A DNA stretch of 64,000 bases from an uncultured bacterium (GCA_949300485.1 CASGEL010000003.1:124001-188000), one strand, 5' to 3'. Counted from the stretch's first letter, positions 34,600-43,671 are shown. Program-made: numbers and translations. Notes: generated by a model not told the origin, from the sequence alone.

Positions 34600-35652
34600 G
34601 TTTAACTCCTTTTCAATTTTATAAACTGATTTTCGCGCGTTTCTATGAAGCATTGACCCGCGCCACGAATCAAATGCCCTTTTTATTTCTTCGGCTGTCA
34701 TTTTGCCGTTATTATATAGCCGAATCATGCGTCGAAATCTGCGGCGCGCCCGTGTTATACTTTCACGGCTCGGTTTCTTGATTATTTTATTGCCTACGAT
34801 TTTATATCGAGTTTTTAAAAATTTAAAATGTTGAGTTAATGGAATAATTTTTGTCTTTTTTAAATTGATTACAATTCCTAAATCTGAATACATTTTAAAT
34901 AAAATCTTGGAAAAATTTTTCAATTTTTCTTTGTCTTCACTGATAATATAGGAGTCGTCCATATATCGACCGTAGTATTTAAAATTATGTTTTATAAAAT
35001 GGTCGATTTTATTTATGTATAAAATCGCGTTAAATTGACTTGTTTCACTCCCTAACCCTAACCCCTTTTTATAGGCTGTTATAAAGCGAATAACTAATTT
35101 TTTAACTTTTTCGTCTGTTAAATTTTTATTATAAAAATCAATTAACGGTTGATGTTTTATATTTTCAAAATATTTTGAAAAATCAATTGTTAAAATATAA
35201 CCGTTTTTATGTTTGCGCAAAAATTCCCGCAAATGTTTTTCTAATGTTCTGCTTGCAAATAATGTTCCTTTTCCGACTTGACTTGCTGAATTTTCTTTAA
35301 TGAACGAGCCTGCGAAACGGGGATTTAATATTTTAGAACATACCAATTTTTGAATAACACGCTCGGAAAACTTTAAACTTTGAATTTCGCGTCGTTTTCC
35401 TCTTTCACATATATAAAAATGTGTGAATCCTTTTCGGATGTCTTTTCCTTTTAATAAATCTGTTTTTAGCGCATAAATTTTAAATAAAATATTGATATTA
35501 AATCTTTGAACGCTTTGTTTCCATGATACAAGACGCGTGGATTGTTTAACCGCCTTGTATAATTCTTCAAGATTTGCAATTTGTTTAATATTTTCGGGCG
35601 GTTTTTGTCTTTTTAATGCCCGACGTTCACGCCTTTTGCTTCTTCTGCTCAT
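34072..35652 (-). CDS. Diversity-generating retroelement reverse transcriptase, fused in frame to a tail-type protein
   Basis: Reverse transcriptase that copies the template repeat and introduces adenine-specific mutations. Residues 1-345 are the RT: DFSKYF (157-162, motif A Asp), LGSETSQ (200-206, the SQ typical of DGR RTs), YMDD (230-233, catalytic Asp pair) and a basic C-terminal helix (RRFRRMIRLYNNGK). DGR RTs normally end here. Instead the frame continues without a stop into residues 352-526, which read like a separate phage tail protein and have their own start at 34599. The full product would be 526 aa. The start at 35652 has no clear Shine-Dalgarno, so expression may be low, as is common for DGR RTs. 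Confidence 0.93.
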   Translation of the reverse strand: MSRRSKRRERRALKRQKPPENIKQIANLEELYKAVKQSTRLVSWKQSVQRFNINILFKIYALKTDLLKGKDIRKGFTHFYICERGKRREIQSLKFSERVIQKLVCSKILNPRFAGSFIKENSASQVGKGTLFASRTLEKHLREFLRKHKNGYILTIDFSKYFENIKHQPLIDFYNKNLTDEKVKKLVIRFITAYKKGLGLGSETSQFNAILYINKIDHFIKHNFKYYGRYMDDSYIISEDKEKLKNFSKILFKMYSDLGIVINLKKTKIIPLTQHFKFLKTRYKIVGNKIIKKPSRESITRARRRFRRMIRLYNNGKMTAEEIKRAFDSWRGSMLHRNARKSVYKIEKELNMLYAYNLENGEYSMTLPFETEVKEGLTTIAPPEVEENEVAVFDSDSQEWEIFNDYRFTHKMIKDGEICDIENYGEIPDGYQLITIAQAEALEEEIRINKLTMTPLDFIGVLQGFGLTLEQINAYLEANLEVKIQLTYCSDVYCGVAKSLMPITFEDVTITAEMVENAFKAKYGEI

Positions 35653-35908
35653 AATATGTTATGTGTAGATAATACAAGACAATTGCGTCTTGACCTTTTT
35701 ATTATTTTTCCTACTAAACCGCCAAATATAAAACAAATATCAATCGGCTAAATTCTTTGCTATGCACGAATTAACGGCGAACATTTGTCGATTACATAAC
35801 ACCAATTTATGAACGATAATCGTTCAAAGGTCTTTCGTTCCTTTCGTATATTGGCGTTGATTTCGCTTTAAATTATTTTAAAGTTACTACGTCCAGCCTT
35901 ATAGAAAT
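35653..35908 (-). other. Leader between the template repeat and the RT gene
   Basis: No open frame. Contains two hairpins: TGAACGA/TCGTTCA near 35812-35828 and CAAGAC/GTCTTG at 35675-35692. In known DGRs a structured RNA next to TR is needed for cDNA priming, so these stems are candidates. Function inferred from position. Confidence 0.5.
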
Positions 35909-36008
35909 CCGAAGCACGCCGAAATGTTAGTATTCGTAGCATTGTTCTGGTTGACATTACCGTTCGCGTTGACATTGCACACATTCGTAGACGTATTACC
36001 AGACGGGT
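35909..36008 (-). repeat. DGR template repeat (TR)
   Basis: Aligned to VR (offset 608) with no gap. All 11 differences are T in the plus strand here, A on the coding strand. On the coding strand it is rich in AAT/AAC codons at the sites that vary. At its low-coordinate end the homology stops after CTTCGG (35908/36516 differ), the expected IMH-type boundary. It ends just before the Avd gene stop and lies upstream of the RT. Confidence 0.92.
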
Positions 36009-36023
36009 GTTATAACGAAAAAC

Positions 36024-36443
36024 CTATTTTGTTGTATATTTTCTTGTTGAATCCGACTTTTTCCATGCTTTTAATAAATTTAACTCAACGCATAATAAAT
36101 CAATAATTTTATCAAGACTTGAAATTGTAACCGAATCAACCGTCTTTTCTAATTTAACAATATAATTTTGAAGTTGAAAACAATTCGCAATCGCTTTGAC
36201 TTGATATTCTTTTCTTTGTTCGATTTCTGTTGTATTTGTCGGAAATATCGAATTTGCAAATGTTATATTGTCGACTAATTCATCAACTTTATTGATTATC
36301 GGAACGCCTATCAATAACCGATATTTTTTCGGGATAAATTTTTCTTTTGTGCAATATTTCGTCAATTCCGATTGTAATTCAAGCGCGTTTATTATAAATT
36401 GCGTTTCTGTTTCGCCTCTGAATCTTTTATAAACATTTGACAT
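36024..36443 (-). CDS. Avd-like DGR accessory protein
   Basis: 139 aa, all-helical. KYRLLIGVPIINKVDELVDN and NCFQLQNYIVKLEKTVDSV match the style of accessory variability determinant (Avd) four-helix bundles, which bind the RT and the RNA and are needed for mutagenic priming. It lies between the tail-fibre gene and TR, the usual place. Its stop is 16 bases before TR. Alternative: a related four-helix bundle protein of similar role. AAAGAG precedes the ATG. Confidence 0.8.
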   Translation of the reverse strand: MSNVYKRFRGETETQFIINALELQSELTKYCTKEKFIPKKYRLLIGVPIINKVDELVDNITFANSIFPTNTTEIEQRKEYQVKAIANCFQLQNYIVKLEKTVDSVTISSLDKIIDLLCVELNLLKAWKKSDSTRKYTTK

Positions 36444-36500
36444 TTTTATTTCTCTTTAATGTTCCGACCGCACGAGGCGGTCGGATTAATGATTGTTTGA

Positions 36501-37613
36501 TTAGCCAATACGAAAGCCGAAGCACGCCGAAATGTTAGGATTCGTAGCATAGCGCTGGGTGACACAACCGTTCGCGTTGACATAGCACACAATCGTAGAC
36601 GTATCACCAGACGGGCAACATAGCCAATAATTTGAGCGCGCGCCCGTATTTGCCCCGACTTTTGCCCTTGAATTATACATAAACAAAGGATATTGACGCG
36701 TCATATTTCGGGTTAAATTGTCAATATTCGCGCTTGCGTCGTTTGACCTGTTGTATGAATTTGGCTGATATCCGCAAACTTCCACTTCATGCGGTAGCCA
36801 TAATTTACCCATGTCAACCCAGTCATAACCAGACGGATAATTAACTTGTTTTGAAGCGTTATATTGTTTTTCCATCCAGTTACGTTTCTGAATCAATACA
36901 TTTTGACATTCAGTCGGTAACATTTGTAAAATACCGCCTGATGAACAATTTAAACCATGTTGTAAATTGCCTTGTGCTGATGTCGAATAATTATTAACCC
37001 CGTTTAATATTGCATAAAGTCTTGATGATTTATACGGGTTTTGTTCTGCTGACGTTCCGTTATTTGTATTTCCGCCGTTCCATGTAAAACAGGTTTCGAC
37101 GGTTTTTTCTGATATAAAATCTATATGGTGCGGGATTGGAGTATCACCCCAATTATAATATGTATCAATCCCCGCAACTTGCATTTTATGCTGTTGATTT
37201 GCGCTTATTTGATATTCACCGCCGATTGTTCCGCCTGTAAGAGTAACAGGGATATAGTCGCCGATATGTATTCCCGAAAAATTAGCGGATTGGATTCGTG
37301 CTTTTATCCATGCCCATACATTCCCGCTATAAGAAGAATTGATTTCGCTTGCATGTTTAACCGATAAATCAACGGGGGTATATAATCCGTCTGTTACTGA
37401 ACGAATTAAATTCATTGCAGAATCTGACAAATTGTCAAAATCTTTTGTTGCGCTTTCCCCGCTTAATGTTGATACTGATTCGTCCAATTCTCCAACTTTT
37501 TCGTCTATTTTATCCCAATTGTCGTTTAAATCACGGTCGAATGAAAAAGTATCGTTGCTATCCGTTGCCATATTGGTTTTATACAAATTCAAATTTTCGG
37601 TATAAGTCCCCAT
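36501..37613 (-). CDS. Tail fibre/receptor-binding protein with DGR-diversified C-terminus
   Basis: 370 aa. N-terminal 70 residues attach to the baseplate (NLYKTNMATDSNDTFSFDRD, a phage fibre start). The middle has Gly/Asn/Ser-rich strands. The C-terminal domain (about 270-370) resembles a C-type-lectin/DUF6273-like receptor domain, with LWLPHEVEVCG, YWLCCPSG and ending ISACFGFRIG. The last 33 residues lie in VR. Variable positions (Asn in TR) fall in this region: TR asparagines are Asp, Ile, Tyr, Cys, Thr, Arg and Tyr here. The gene lies after the DUF2313 baseplate gene. Confidence 0.92.
   Translation of the reverse strand: MGTYTENLNLYKTNMATDSNDTFSFDRDLNDNWDKIDEKVGELDESVSTLSGESATKDFDNLSDSAMNLIRSVTDGLYTPVDLSVKHASEINSSYSGNVWAWIKARIQSANFSGIHIGDYIPVTLTGGTIGGEYQISANQQHKMQVAGIDTYYNWGDTPIPHHIDFISEKTVETCFTWNGGNTNNGTSAEQNPYKSSRLYAILNGVNNYSTSAQGNLQHGLNCSSGGILQMLPTECQNVLIQKRNWMEKQYNASKQVNYPSGYDWVDMGKLWLPHEVEVCGYQPNSYNRSNDASANIDNLTRNMTRQYPLFMYNSRAKVGANTGARSNYWLCCPSGDTSTIVCYVNANGCVTQRYATNPNISACFGFRIG
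36517..36616 (-). repeat. DGR variable repeat (VR)
   Basis: 3' end of the tail-fibre gene. 89 of 100 positions equal TR. Differences are at 36539, 36551, 36553, 36554, 36559, 36565, 36566, 36584, 36592, 36605 and 36616, and each corresponds to a template A. The final codons (ending ISACFGFRIG) carry the invariant IMH-like end. Confidence 0.93.
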
Positions 37614-37626
37614 TGTTTTATTCTCC

Positions 37627-38247
37627 TTATTCTACATAACAAAATAAATTTTTCTTGGTTGATTCCATTTCGGCTTTTGTCATAACGCCGTTTATATCTT
37701 TTTTAAGCAAAAAGTTATATATCCACGAAACGATTAAATAAGCGGGTTTAAAATCATCAACCATTGATTTTAAATTATCCAAATCGGGCGGGATTCCGTA
37801 TTCGCTTATAAATTCAATTCTTATTATTCCGTCATTGACAAAACGTTCTTTTTTATATGTTTCCATTTCGCCTTTTGTTAAAATATTATTGATTTCGCCT
37901 TTACGAATAGCCCTGTAAAAATCAACCTTAACTTGACCGTTTCGCCATGCGTCGCAAATATCTTGAATTAATTTAACGTCGTTATGTCTGCTTGCATTCC
38001 ATTTTGCTTGAATTTTTGAACGTCTGTAAATCAAATCGTTATCGGTCGGAGTTATTTTTAAATGATTTTCCCACCACTTTGCGCCGTTTTCGTCTAAACT
38101 ATCAAAAAAAATATTGTTCTTGATAGAATCGCAAATCATACTTATATTATTAAATACTTTTGAAACGGCTTCGGTAAAATCGTTTATAAACGGGTCTTTT
38201 CGATAAACTGCATTTATAAGCGCAATAATTTCGTCTTTTATTGCCAT
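37627..38247 (-). CDS. Baseplate/tail protein, DUF2313 (YmfQ/XkdU type)
   Basis: 206 aa. DUF2313 features: a helical N-terminal part with NDLIYRRSKIQAKWNASRHNDVK and the later EYGIPPDLDNLKSMVDDFKPAY. In Mu (gp48) and PBSX (XkdU) this protein finishes the baseplate wedge and precedes the fibre gene, as here. Start has GAGGAATAACAGGC-ATG. Stop is at the fibre's Shine-Dalgarno. Confidence 0.85.
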   Translation of the reverse strand: MAIKDEIIALINAVYRKDPFINDFTEAVSKVFNNISMICDSIKNNIFFDSLDENGAKWWENHLKITPTDNDLIYRRSKIQAKWNASRHNDVKLIQDICDAWRNGQVKVDFYRAIRKGEINNILTKGEMETYKKERFVNDGIIRIEFISEYGIPPDLDNLKSMVDDFKPAYLIVSWIYNFLLKKDINGVMTKAEMESTKKNLFCYVE

Positions 38248-38252
38248 GCCTG

Positions 38253-39509
38253 TTATTCCTCGATTTCTGTTACTGATAATTCACTTAAAACAGCGATTTC
38301 AACTAATAAATCAGTATCGGACAATTGAATATTTGCCGTTCCGCCGTTTATAGTTAAATTCTTATAGTCTGCCACACCCTCTGAATCAATGACGCATGAC
38401 CCGATTTTTGCATAACTGATATATGTATCAGTAAAAACGGTTGATTTTAAATATTCATTTATTTTGTTTTGAATATTTGTTGTAACGGTTTCTTTATCGT
38501 AACCGCTTTTAATATCAACCGCCACCGCAATTGCAAGATTTTTTGCTGTTGCGCTTTCTACTGTTGTATATGCACCGACGGACGCTTGTCCGTTACCATA
38601 TCCCCAACCGTATTTTATAGCAGAAGTATAGGAAAATTCGTCCGCTTCGGCTGTTTTTATAACTGTTTGCAAATCGTAGTTAGAATATACTTTTTCGCCT
38701 GCTTGGACGCCGTTTTCGTTATAATTCTGAACATATCCCGTTATTGTTCCGTTTGATACTTTATACCCGTACGGGTCAATGTATTTTTGAACATCATTAA
38801 CAAGCGTATTGTCTGCAATTTCTTTATTTGCATTAATTATAACAATCTTGACGGTATTATTGCCGTTCCATGTCGGTTTAATTTTCGCGTCACCAACGCC
38901 CGTGACTTCTTTTGCCCATTTTTTATAATGATTAATATTATTTGATGTTATCGGCTGTTGTATATCTTCTAAATATCTTTCAATAATGGATTCTTTTGTT
39001 TCTTTGTCATAACCGCCAGACATCGCATTCGGATTTGTAACTGTTGCTATTCCTGCGATACTCACGGGAATAACCGCAATCGAATTAGACGGAACATTGC
39101 CGACCGTTCCCGCCGTTACGCATTCAACGGTAATCGTCCCCGAATTAACAATCGTTTTTGTTTCGATTGCTTGAAATTGCAATCCCGATTCGGTTTGAAA
39201 CAAGTCCCCGATTTTAATTGTTCCGTTACCTGTCACGGTTAGTGTTCCCGTTGCTTTTTGCGCTTCATGTGCAATAATTCCGCGTCTTTGCTTAACAAAT
39301 TTAACAAGGTCGTCATATTCAAAATTATTAATATCGCCTAATGAACAAACATATTTTAATTTTTCGTAAATTTTTTCTAACGCGCCGATTGCGATTGCAC
39401 GTGCATAATCCCATGCAATAAAACCTACGCTTTTTTGATAGTCTGACGGCAATTCTTGTAAAATATCCGCCGTTATTTCTTCATTTGTTTTATTAACAGT
39501 TATAAACAT
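38253..39509 (-). CDS. Baseplate J-like protein
   Basis: 418 aa, XkdT/Mu gp47-type baseplate wedge. Strands rich in Val/Ile/Thr (TVECVTAGTVGNVPSNSIAVI) and the conserved GGYDKETKESIIERYLEDIQQP followed by KWAKEVTGVGDAKIKP. Lies directly between DUF2634 (5 bases) and DUF2313 (5 bases). Needed for contractile tail assembly. Confidence 0.93.
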   Translation of the reverse strand: MFITVNKTNEEITADILQELPSDYQKSVGFIAWDYARAIAIGALEKIYEKLKYVCSLGDINNFEYDDLVKFVKQRRGIIAHEAQKATGTLTVTGNGTIKIGDLFQTESGLQFQAIETKTIVNSGTITVECVTAGTVGNVPSNSIAVIPVSIAGIATVTNPNAMSGGYDKETKESIIERYLEDIQQPITSNNINHYKKWAKEVTGVGDAKIKPTWNGNNTVKIVIINANKEIADNTLVNDVQKYIDPYGYKVSNGTITGYVQNYNENGVQAGEKVYSNYDLQTVIKTAEADEFSYTSAIKYGWGYGNGQASVGAYTTVESATAKNLAIAVAVDIKSGYDKETVTTNIQNKINEYLKSTVFTDTYISYAKIGSCVIDSEGVADYKNLTINGGTANIQLSDTDLLVEIAVLSELSVTEIEE

Positions 39510-39514
39510 TAAAT

Positions 39515-39982
39515 CTACCTCACCAGATATGAAACATCTATTGTTTCATTAACTAAATCGCCGTTAAATAATTCTACTTCAACGTATATTTTGACAATTC
39601 GTCCGACTTTTTCCATGTTAAAATTTGTCACCCTGCTGATAGCGGGACATAACGGCAAGCCCTCACGGATTTCTCTTTCGACTTCGGCTTCTTCATAACC
39701 ATTATTTAATGTTTTTTTACCGAATAATTTTCGGATTGATGTTCCGAAATCTGTTCCGTCATAAATTTTGTATGTATTTTTCGGAGTAGTTACAAATAAA
39801 ACAATCCATTGTCTGACCGCTTCAACATTTGATATTAACTTCGGGCTTCCATTTTCAAGAATAATTTGTTTATTCTGATAATCAAAAAATGGAGTATTGC
39901 CCAATTCCGTACTTGTTGAAATTATTTTTTCGCGTATCGGTTGATTATTATTTGAATTGTCTTCAATAATTGTCGGAAACAT
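39515..39982 (-). CDS. Baseplate protein, DUF2634 (XkdS type)
   Basis: 155 aa. PKNTYKIYDGTDFGTSIRKL in the middle and the ending LFNGDLVNETIDVSYLV are typical of the DUF2634 gp25-like baseplate family. It shares the TAATG stop-start overlap with the neighbouring DUF2577 gene. Confidence 0.85.
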   Translation of the reverse strand: MFPTIIEDNSNNNQPIREKIISTSTELGNTPFFDYQNKQIILENGSPKLISNVEAVRQWIVLFVTTPKNTYKIYDGTDFGTSIRKLFGKKTLNNGYEEAEVEREIREGLPLCPAISRVTNFNMEKVGRIVKIYVEVELFNGDLVNETIDVSYLVR

Positions 39983-40455
39983 TATTCTTGTACCTCATTT
40001 AATACTTTATCAACCAACAAATAACGGTCTTTTTGTTCCAAACTAACAATAATCACGTGGTCGCCGACCTGTAAATTACATTTCAAATTTAACAATTCGG
40101 TTTTAATCCCTAATATAGCATTGACAAGATGTTCAACTGCTGTCGGCATTTGACAACTTGCACCACCGTATGAATGAACTTCTTGAATTGATTTTGCGGA
40201 ATCCGTTTCGCTCGGAACTGTTGAAGACAACATGCCAGTTTTATCTATATTGCAACGTAAGCGGAAAAATTCCGAAATATAAAGTTCGTCGTTTTCTGTC
40301 AACATGATTTTACCGTCCGCAAAACTGACAATAACAAGCGGGGTTATTTGCTCAACCTTTGCCAGAATTGCGCTTTTTAAATCTGTCGGATTATTTCTTT
40401 TCTTAAATTCATCCGCAACCAGATTAAAAAAGTCTTTTTGTTCATCACCGCCCAT
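39982..40455 (-). CDS. Tail/baseplate protein, DUF2577 (XkdR type)
   Basis: 157 aa. NLVADEFKKRNNPTDLKSAI and ILAKVEQITPLVIVSFADGK near the N-terminus and LQVGDHVIIVSLEQKDRYLLVDK at the end fit DUF2577, a small beta-barrel baseplate component. It follows the XkdQ-like gene by one base. Confidence 0.82.
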   Translation of the reverse strand: MGGDEQKDFFNLVADEFKKRNNPTDLKSAILAKVEQITPLVIVSFADGKIMLTENDELYISEFFRLRCNIDKTGMLSSTVPSETDSAKSIQEVHSYGGASCQMPTAVEHLVNAILGIKTELLNLKCNLQVGDHVIIVSLEQKDRYLLVDKVLNEVQE

Positions 40456-40456
40456 G

Positions 40457-41398
40457 TCAATCCCTCATTTCAAGAGTTACGGAAACATTTTCAACCTCGC
40501 CGTCAATTGCATGTTTTGATTGAGTTATTAAAAAATCACCCTGCACGCCGTATAATTCGCAATCTATCGGCATTATTACCCCTTTGCGCATGCGATAATC
40601 ACCCAACATTGACATATTTATTGTTTTTGACAATTTATTCAATGTTTTAAGTTTGTCAGACGCAATTTTTGATATATTGTTTGTTTTTGATGTGTCTATT
40701 GTTTCAACTTCTTGCAATAATCCGTATTTATTGATTGAAGTTGAATCGGATATCGTAACGCGCGTGCGGTTTTTGTCTGAATTATCCGCAATAATAACGC
40801 GATTTCTTAAATCCTGCATTGATACTTTAATCGACGGCGAATTGATTGTTTTTTGCGATTGTGTAGAAAAAACGCTCATGTCACCCGTCAAATCTGATAT
40901 ATTTTGATATGGCAAAATCTCAAATCGACCTTGTGCGCACGTTGAATATACGTCTTTTATACAACCTTTTGTTTTTGCGTATTCAATCAATTGATTAAAT
41001 ACATCCGACAATTTTTTATCCTTAAAAATTTCGGTTACTGTTGCAGACATTTCGGGAATATTCCCGAACGGAATTGAATAATTTTGACAAAGTTTCTTTA
41101 TTGCGTCCGAAATAGGGATTTTTTTAAACTGTTCAATGATTTCATTTTGATTGATATAAAAACCGCAATCAAAACCAGAAAAACGAAATACATTCGTTTC
41201 GCTCTGCTCAAAATCCGTTATTATTCCCTTTAAAACGGTTTCGCCTGTTTCGGTTAATATCTGATACATTGACCCGACTTCATAAGTCGAATAAGTGGAA
41301 AATGAAAAAGTATTTGCAAAATTGTTTAAATCGTCCGACCATTCGGGTGTAACTATGTTTTCGACTTCTTCGCCGTTTATCAAGTATCTATATTTCAT
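40457..41398 (-). CDS. Baseplate hub protein, XkdQ/gpD-like
   Basis: 313 aa. Late-control type hub: FSFSTYSTYEVGSMYQILTE, FRFSGFDCGFYINQNE and ALKTLNKLSKTINMSMLGDY-like segments. Equivalent to XkdQ of PBSX and gpD/gp44 hub proteins at the tail tip. Ordered between the XkdP-like gene and DUF2577, as in PBSX. Confidence 0.85.
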   Translation of the reverse strand: MKYRYLINGEEVENIVTPEWSDDLNNFANTFSFSTYSTYEVGSMYQILTETGETVLKGIITDFEQSETNVFRFSGFDCGFYINQNEIIEQFKKIPISDAIKKLCQNYSIPFGNIPEMSATVTEIFKDKKLSDVFNQLIEYAKTKGCIKDVYSTCAQGRFEILPYQNISDLTGDMSVFSTQSQKTINSPSIKVSMQDLRNRVIIADNSDKNRTRVTISDSTSINKYGLLQEVETIDTSKTNNISKIASDKLKTLNKLSKTINMSMLGDYRMRKGVIMPIDCELYGVQGDFLITQSKHAIDGEVENVSVTLEMRD

Positions 41399-41914
41399 TT
41401 ATATTAAACCTACTTTTGCAAGTGCTTTTTTGGCTACGCTTTGAATCGCGAACGTCTGTAAATATTGCCTTAATGACGCCGACCCGTTGACATAATCCCA
41501 TGCTTTTTCTGGAAATTCTGTCAATGATAAAGAATATCTAATATCACCCGCCGTATCTATTGACCATGAAAAACCGTCGTCAATAGTTGCTAACATATTA
41601 CAAATCGGACGTTTACTTAATGTTGTTATTATTATTCTAATCGGGACTTTTGCTTCGATTGCGTCTTCTAAAAAGTTTATATAATCATACCCATTAACAC
41701 GCGACCCGACGGCAACAAATCCGTAGTTTTTATAAACTGGAAAAAAAGACGACCACGAAACGGTTTTCAAGGTTTTTTCGCCAACAAGTCTAATATTCCC
41801 CTTGACCGTTTGCAATGTTTCGTTTTCCCCGCCGTTTTTAAAATCTAAATCGGGCGGAACAACGGGGACAACAAAAAGATTTGTCCCCGATATATCGCTT
41901 AATGTTATAAACAT
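41399..41914 (-). CDS. Tail tip protein, XkdP N-domain type, no LysM
   Basis: 171 aa. The opening VPVVPPDLDFKNGGENETLQ and SSFFPVYKN are the N-terminal domain of XkdP-like baseplate hub proteins. Full XkdP proteins carry a C-terminal LysM domain. This one stops after a helical tail, so peptidoglycan binding is not expected here. Adjacent to the hub and tape measure. Confidence 0.8.
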   Translation of the reverse strand: MFITLSDISGTNLFVVPVVPPDLDFKNGGENETLQTVKGNIRLVGEKTLKTVSWSSFFPVYKNYGFVAVGSRVNGYDYINFLEDAIEAKVPIRIIITTLSKRPICNMLATIDDGFSWSIDTAGDIRYSLSLTEFPEKAWDYVNGSASLRQYLQTFAIQSVAKKALAKVGLI

Positions 41915-41935
41915 TTTGTCATCCTCTATAAATTA

Positions 41936-43528
41936 CTATCTTGTTGCCATAGCAATTTGGAGTTTTTGCGCAAATACGTTTGCCATTTGGTTTAAAAATT
42001 CTTGATTACCGACCATATTTCCTAATACGGTAACTTGAATATTTATTCCGCTGTTATTGTTTTTTACAATTTCTTTTGAAATATCATGCGGAATTATCCT
42101 TGACCCCGTCGGCAAATCGACAATTTCGCCACCGAACTCGTTTATTTTAGTTTTTCCGCCAGAATAAAAAGAAGTCCCGACGGCATTTTTTTTGACAACT
42201 GCCCCGTCTTCGGTTTTAACTTCGGTTTTTCCTTTTATCCCGACAAACTTTTTAACCGCGTCAATGGCTTTTTTGATTGATTCAGTTACTTTGTCCCAAT
42301 TCTCGACAAGAAGTTTAATTCCGTTAATAAACATTCCTATCGGAGTAAACGAAAAAGCAATCGCAATCCATTTTCCTATTACTGCAAGCGCGGGTTGTAT
42401 TTTTTCATAAAAAGACATAAAGGCTTTTTTAACCGCGTCCCAATGAGTAACAAGCGCAATTATGCCAGTTATCAACAACCCGATACCGACGGCAATCATT
42501 CCGATAGGGTTTGCAATCATTAACGCATTCCAAACCCCTTGTGCAACACTAACCGCCTTAATTACTGTTTGTAATGTTTTTATAGTTGCAATTACTCCGT
42601 TTATGGCTTTATATGCAATAAATGTCGTTAAACAAATTGTTGCAATCCATTTTAAGGTGTTAAAATTTTCAATCAAAAATTTTACTGAATTAGTCAAAGA
42701 ATCAAAAACGGGGGTCAATGCTTCGCGAATTTTCGGCAATTCGTTAATTAAAGCACCTGTTAATTGATTGATTATCGGCAATAACTGACCGCCAATCATC
42801 GCACCATATCCCGCGCCGATACTTTTTAATTTTTCCATTGAATCGCCGAATTGATTTCCCGCGTCGATTACATCGTCCGAAATGGCAATCCCTAGTTTTT
42901 TATATTCTTCGCGTTGTTTTTGGAAAATTTCAATATTTTGATTGAATAATGGCATTAGTTCAGAGCCAGAACGACCCAATAAGTCATTTGCTAACTTTGC
43001 CTTTTTCGCGCCCTCTGGCATTCTTTGAAGTGCGGAAACAACTTCATTGAAAACCTGTTCTTGATTCTTTAAACGCCCCGAAGAATCTTTGACAGAAATC
43101 CCCAACGCTTTAAAAGTTGCAACTGATTTTTTGTTACCCTGCGTTACTCCGTTAATCTGATTAACAAGGGTTTTAAATCCCATTTGTAACGATTCAATAC
43201 TGGCACCGTTTTGCCCTAATAGATAATCCCATTCTTGAAAACCCGCACGAGAAATACCGATTTTATTTGATAAATCGTCTATTCTGTCACATGTTTGACT
43301 GGATTTAACCGCCAATGCTGACAACGCGCCGATTGACCCAACAACGCCCGCACTAACTACGGTACAAGCCTTTTTTAAATTCCCGCCTAACTCTTTTGAT
43401 AATTTTCCGATTTGATTGTGAAGTTTTTTTGCTTCTTTTTCGGTTATCCCGATTTTATCAGCAAGTTTTTTTATGCTCGGTGAACATTTGTCTTGAAGCG
43501 CGAAAATTAAACCGATAGTGCGTCCCAT
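41936..43528 (-). CDS. Tail tape measure protein
   Basis: 530 aa, short for a tape measure, so the tail is short. Coiled N-terminus, then a TP901-type region (AVKSSQTCDRIDDLSNKIG, GFQEWDYLLGQNGASIES, KLANDLLGRSGSELMPLF), several hydrophobic segments in the middle (TICLTTFIAYKAINGVIATI, GLLITGIIALVTHW) and a C-terminal conserved SGGKTKINEFGGEIVDLPTG. Start at 43528 overlaps the T-frame of the chaperone by 22 bases. Confidence 0.93.
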   Translation of the reverse strand: MGRTIGLIFALQDKCSPSIKKLADKIGITEKEAKKLHNQIGKLSKELGGNLKKACTVVSAGVVGSIGALSALAVKSSQTCDRIDDLSNKIGISRAGFQEWDYLLGQNGASIESLQMGFKTLVNQINGVTQGNKKSVATFKALGISVKDSSGRLKNQEQVFNEVVSALQRMPEGAKKAKLANDLLGRSGSELMPLFNQNIEIFQKQREEYKKLGIAISDDVIDAGNQFGDSMEKLKSIGAGYGAMIGGQLLPIINQLTGALINELPKIREALTPVFDSLTNSVKFLIENFNTLKWIATICLTTFIAYKAINGVIATIKTLQTVIKAVSVAQGVWNALMIANPIGMIAVGIGLLITGIIALVTHWDAVKKAFMSFYEKIQPALAVIGKWIAIAFSFTPIGMFINGIKLLVENWDKVTESIKKAIDAVKKFVGIKGKTEVKTEDGAVVKKNAVGTSFYSGGKTKINEFGGEIVDLPTGSRIIPHDISKEIVKNNNSGINIQVTVLGNMVGNQEFLNQMANVFAQKLQIAMATR

Positions 43529-43671
43529 ATTTTCCCCTTTTCCTCAAAATCTAACATCATAGACGCAATCATTAAATTTTTATCATATATTGATATATTG
43601 TTTAAATATTCAAGTGTAAAACCGCGTTGTATATAATGATGTAAAAATATTAAATCAACGTCTTCATTTAT
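43507..43671 (-). CDS. Tail assembly chaperone T-extension, made by -1 frameshift
   Basis: A second frame starts exactly at the A9 run (43671-43679) at the end of the chaperone gene and runs 54 codons to a stop at 43507. It has no start codon and no Shine-Dalgarno at the front. It reads INEDVDLIFLHHYIQRGF and LNNISIYDKNLMIASMMLDF, typical of the T part of G-T chaperones. The heptamer A-AAA-AAA is in the right frame for -1 slippage at the stop of the G part. Product G-T would be 183 residues from the chosen G start. Confidence 0.8.
   Translation of the reverse strand: MNEDVDLIFLHHYIQRGFTLEYLNNISIYDKNLMIASMMLDFEEKGKIWDALSV

Noticed and set aside
35924-36106. Plus-strand frame over the template repeat
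   Set aside because: It has no Shine-Dalgarno and lies on the antisense of TR and the Avd gene. The TR alignment with A-specific changes explains the DNA.
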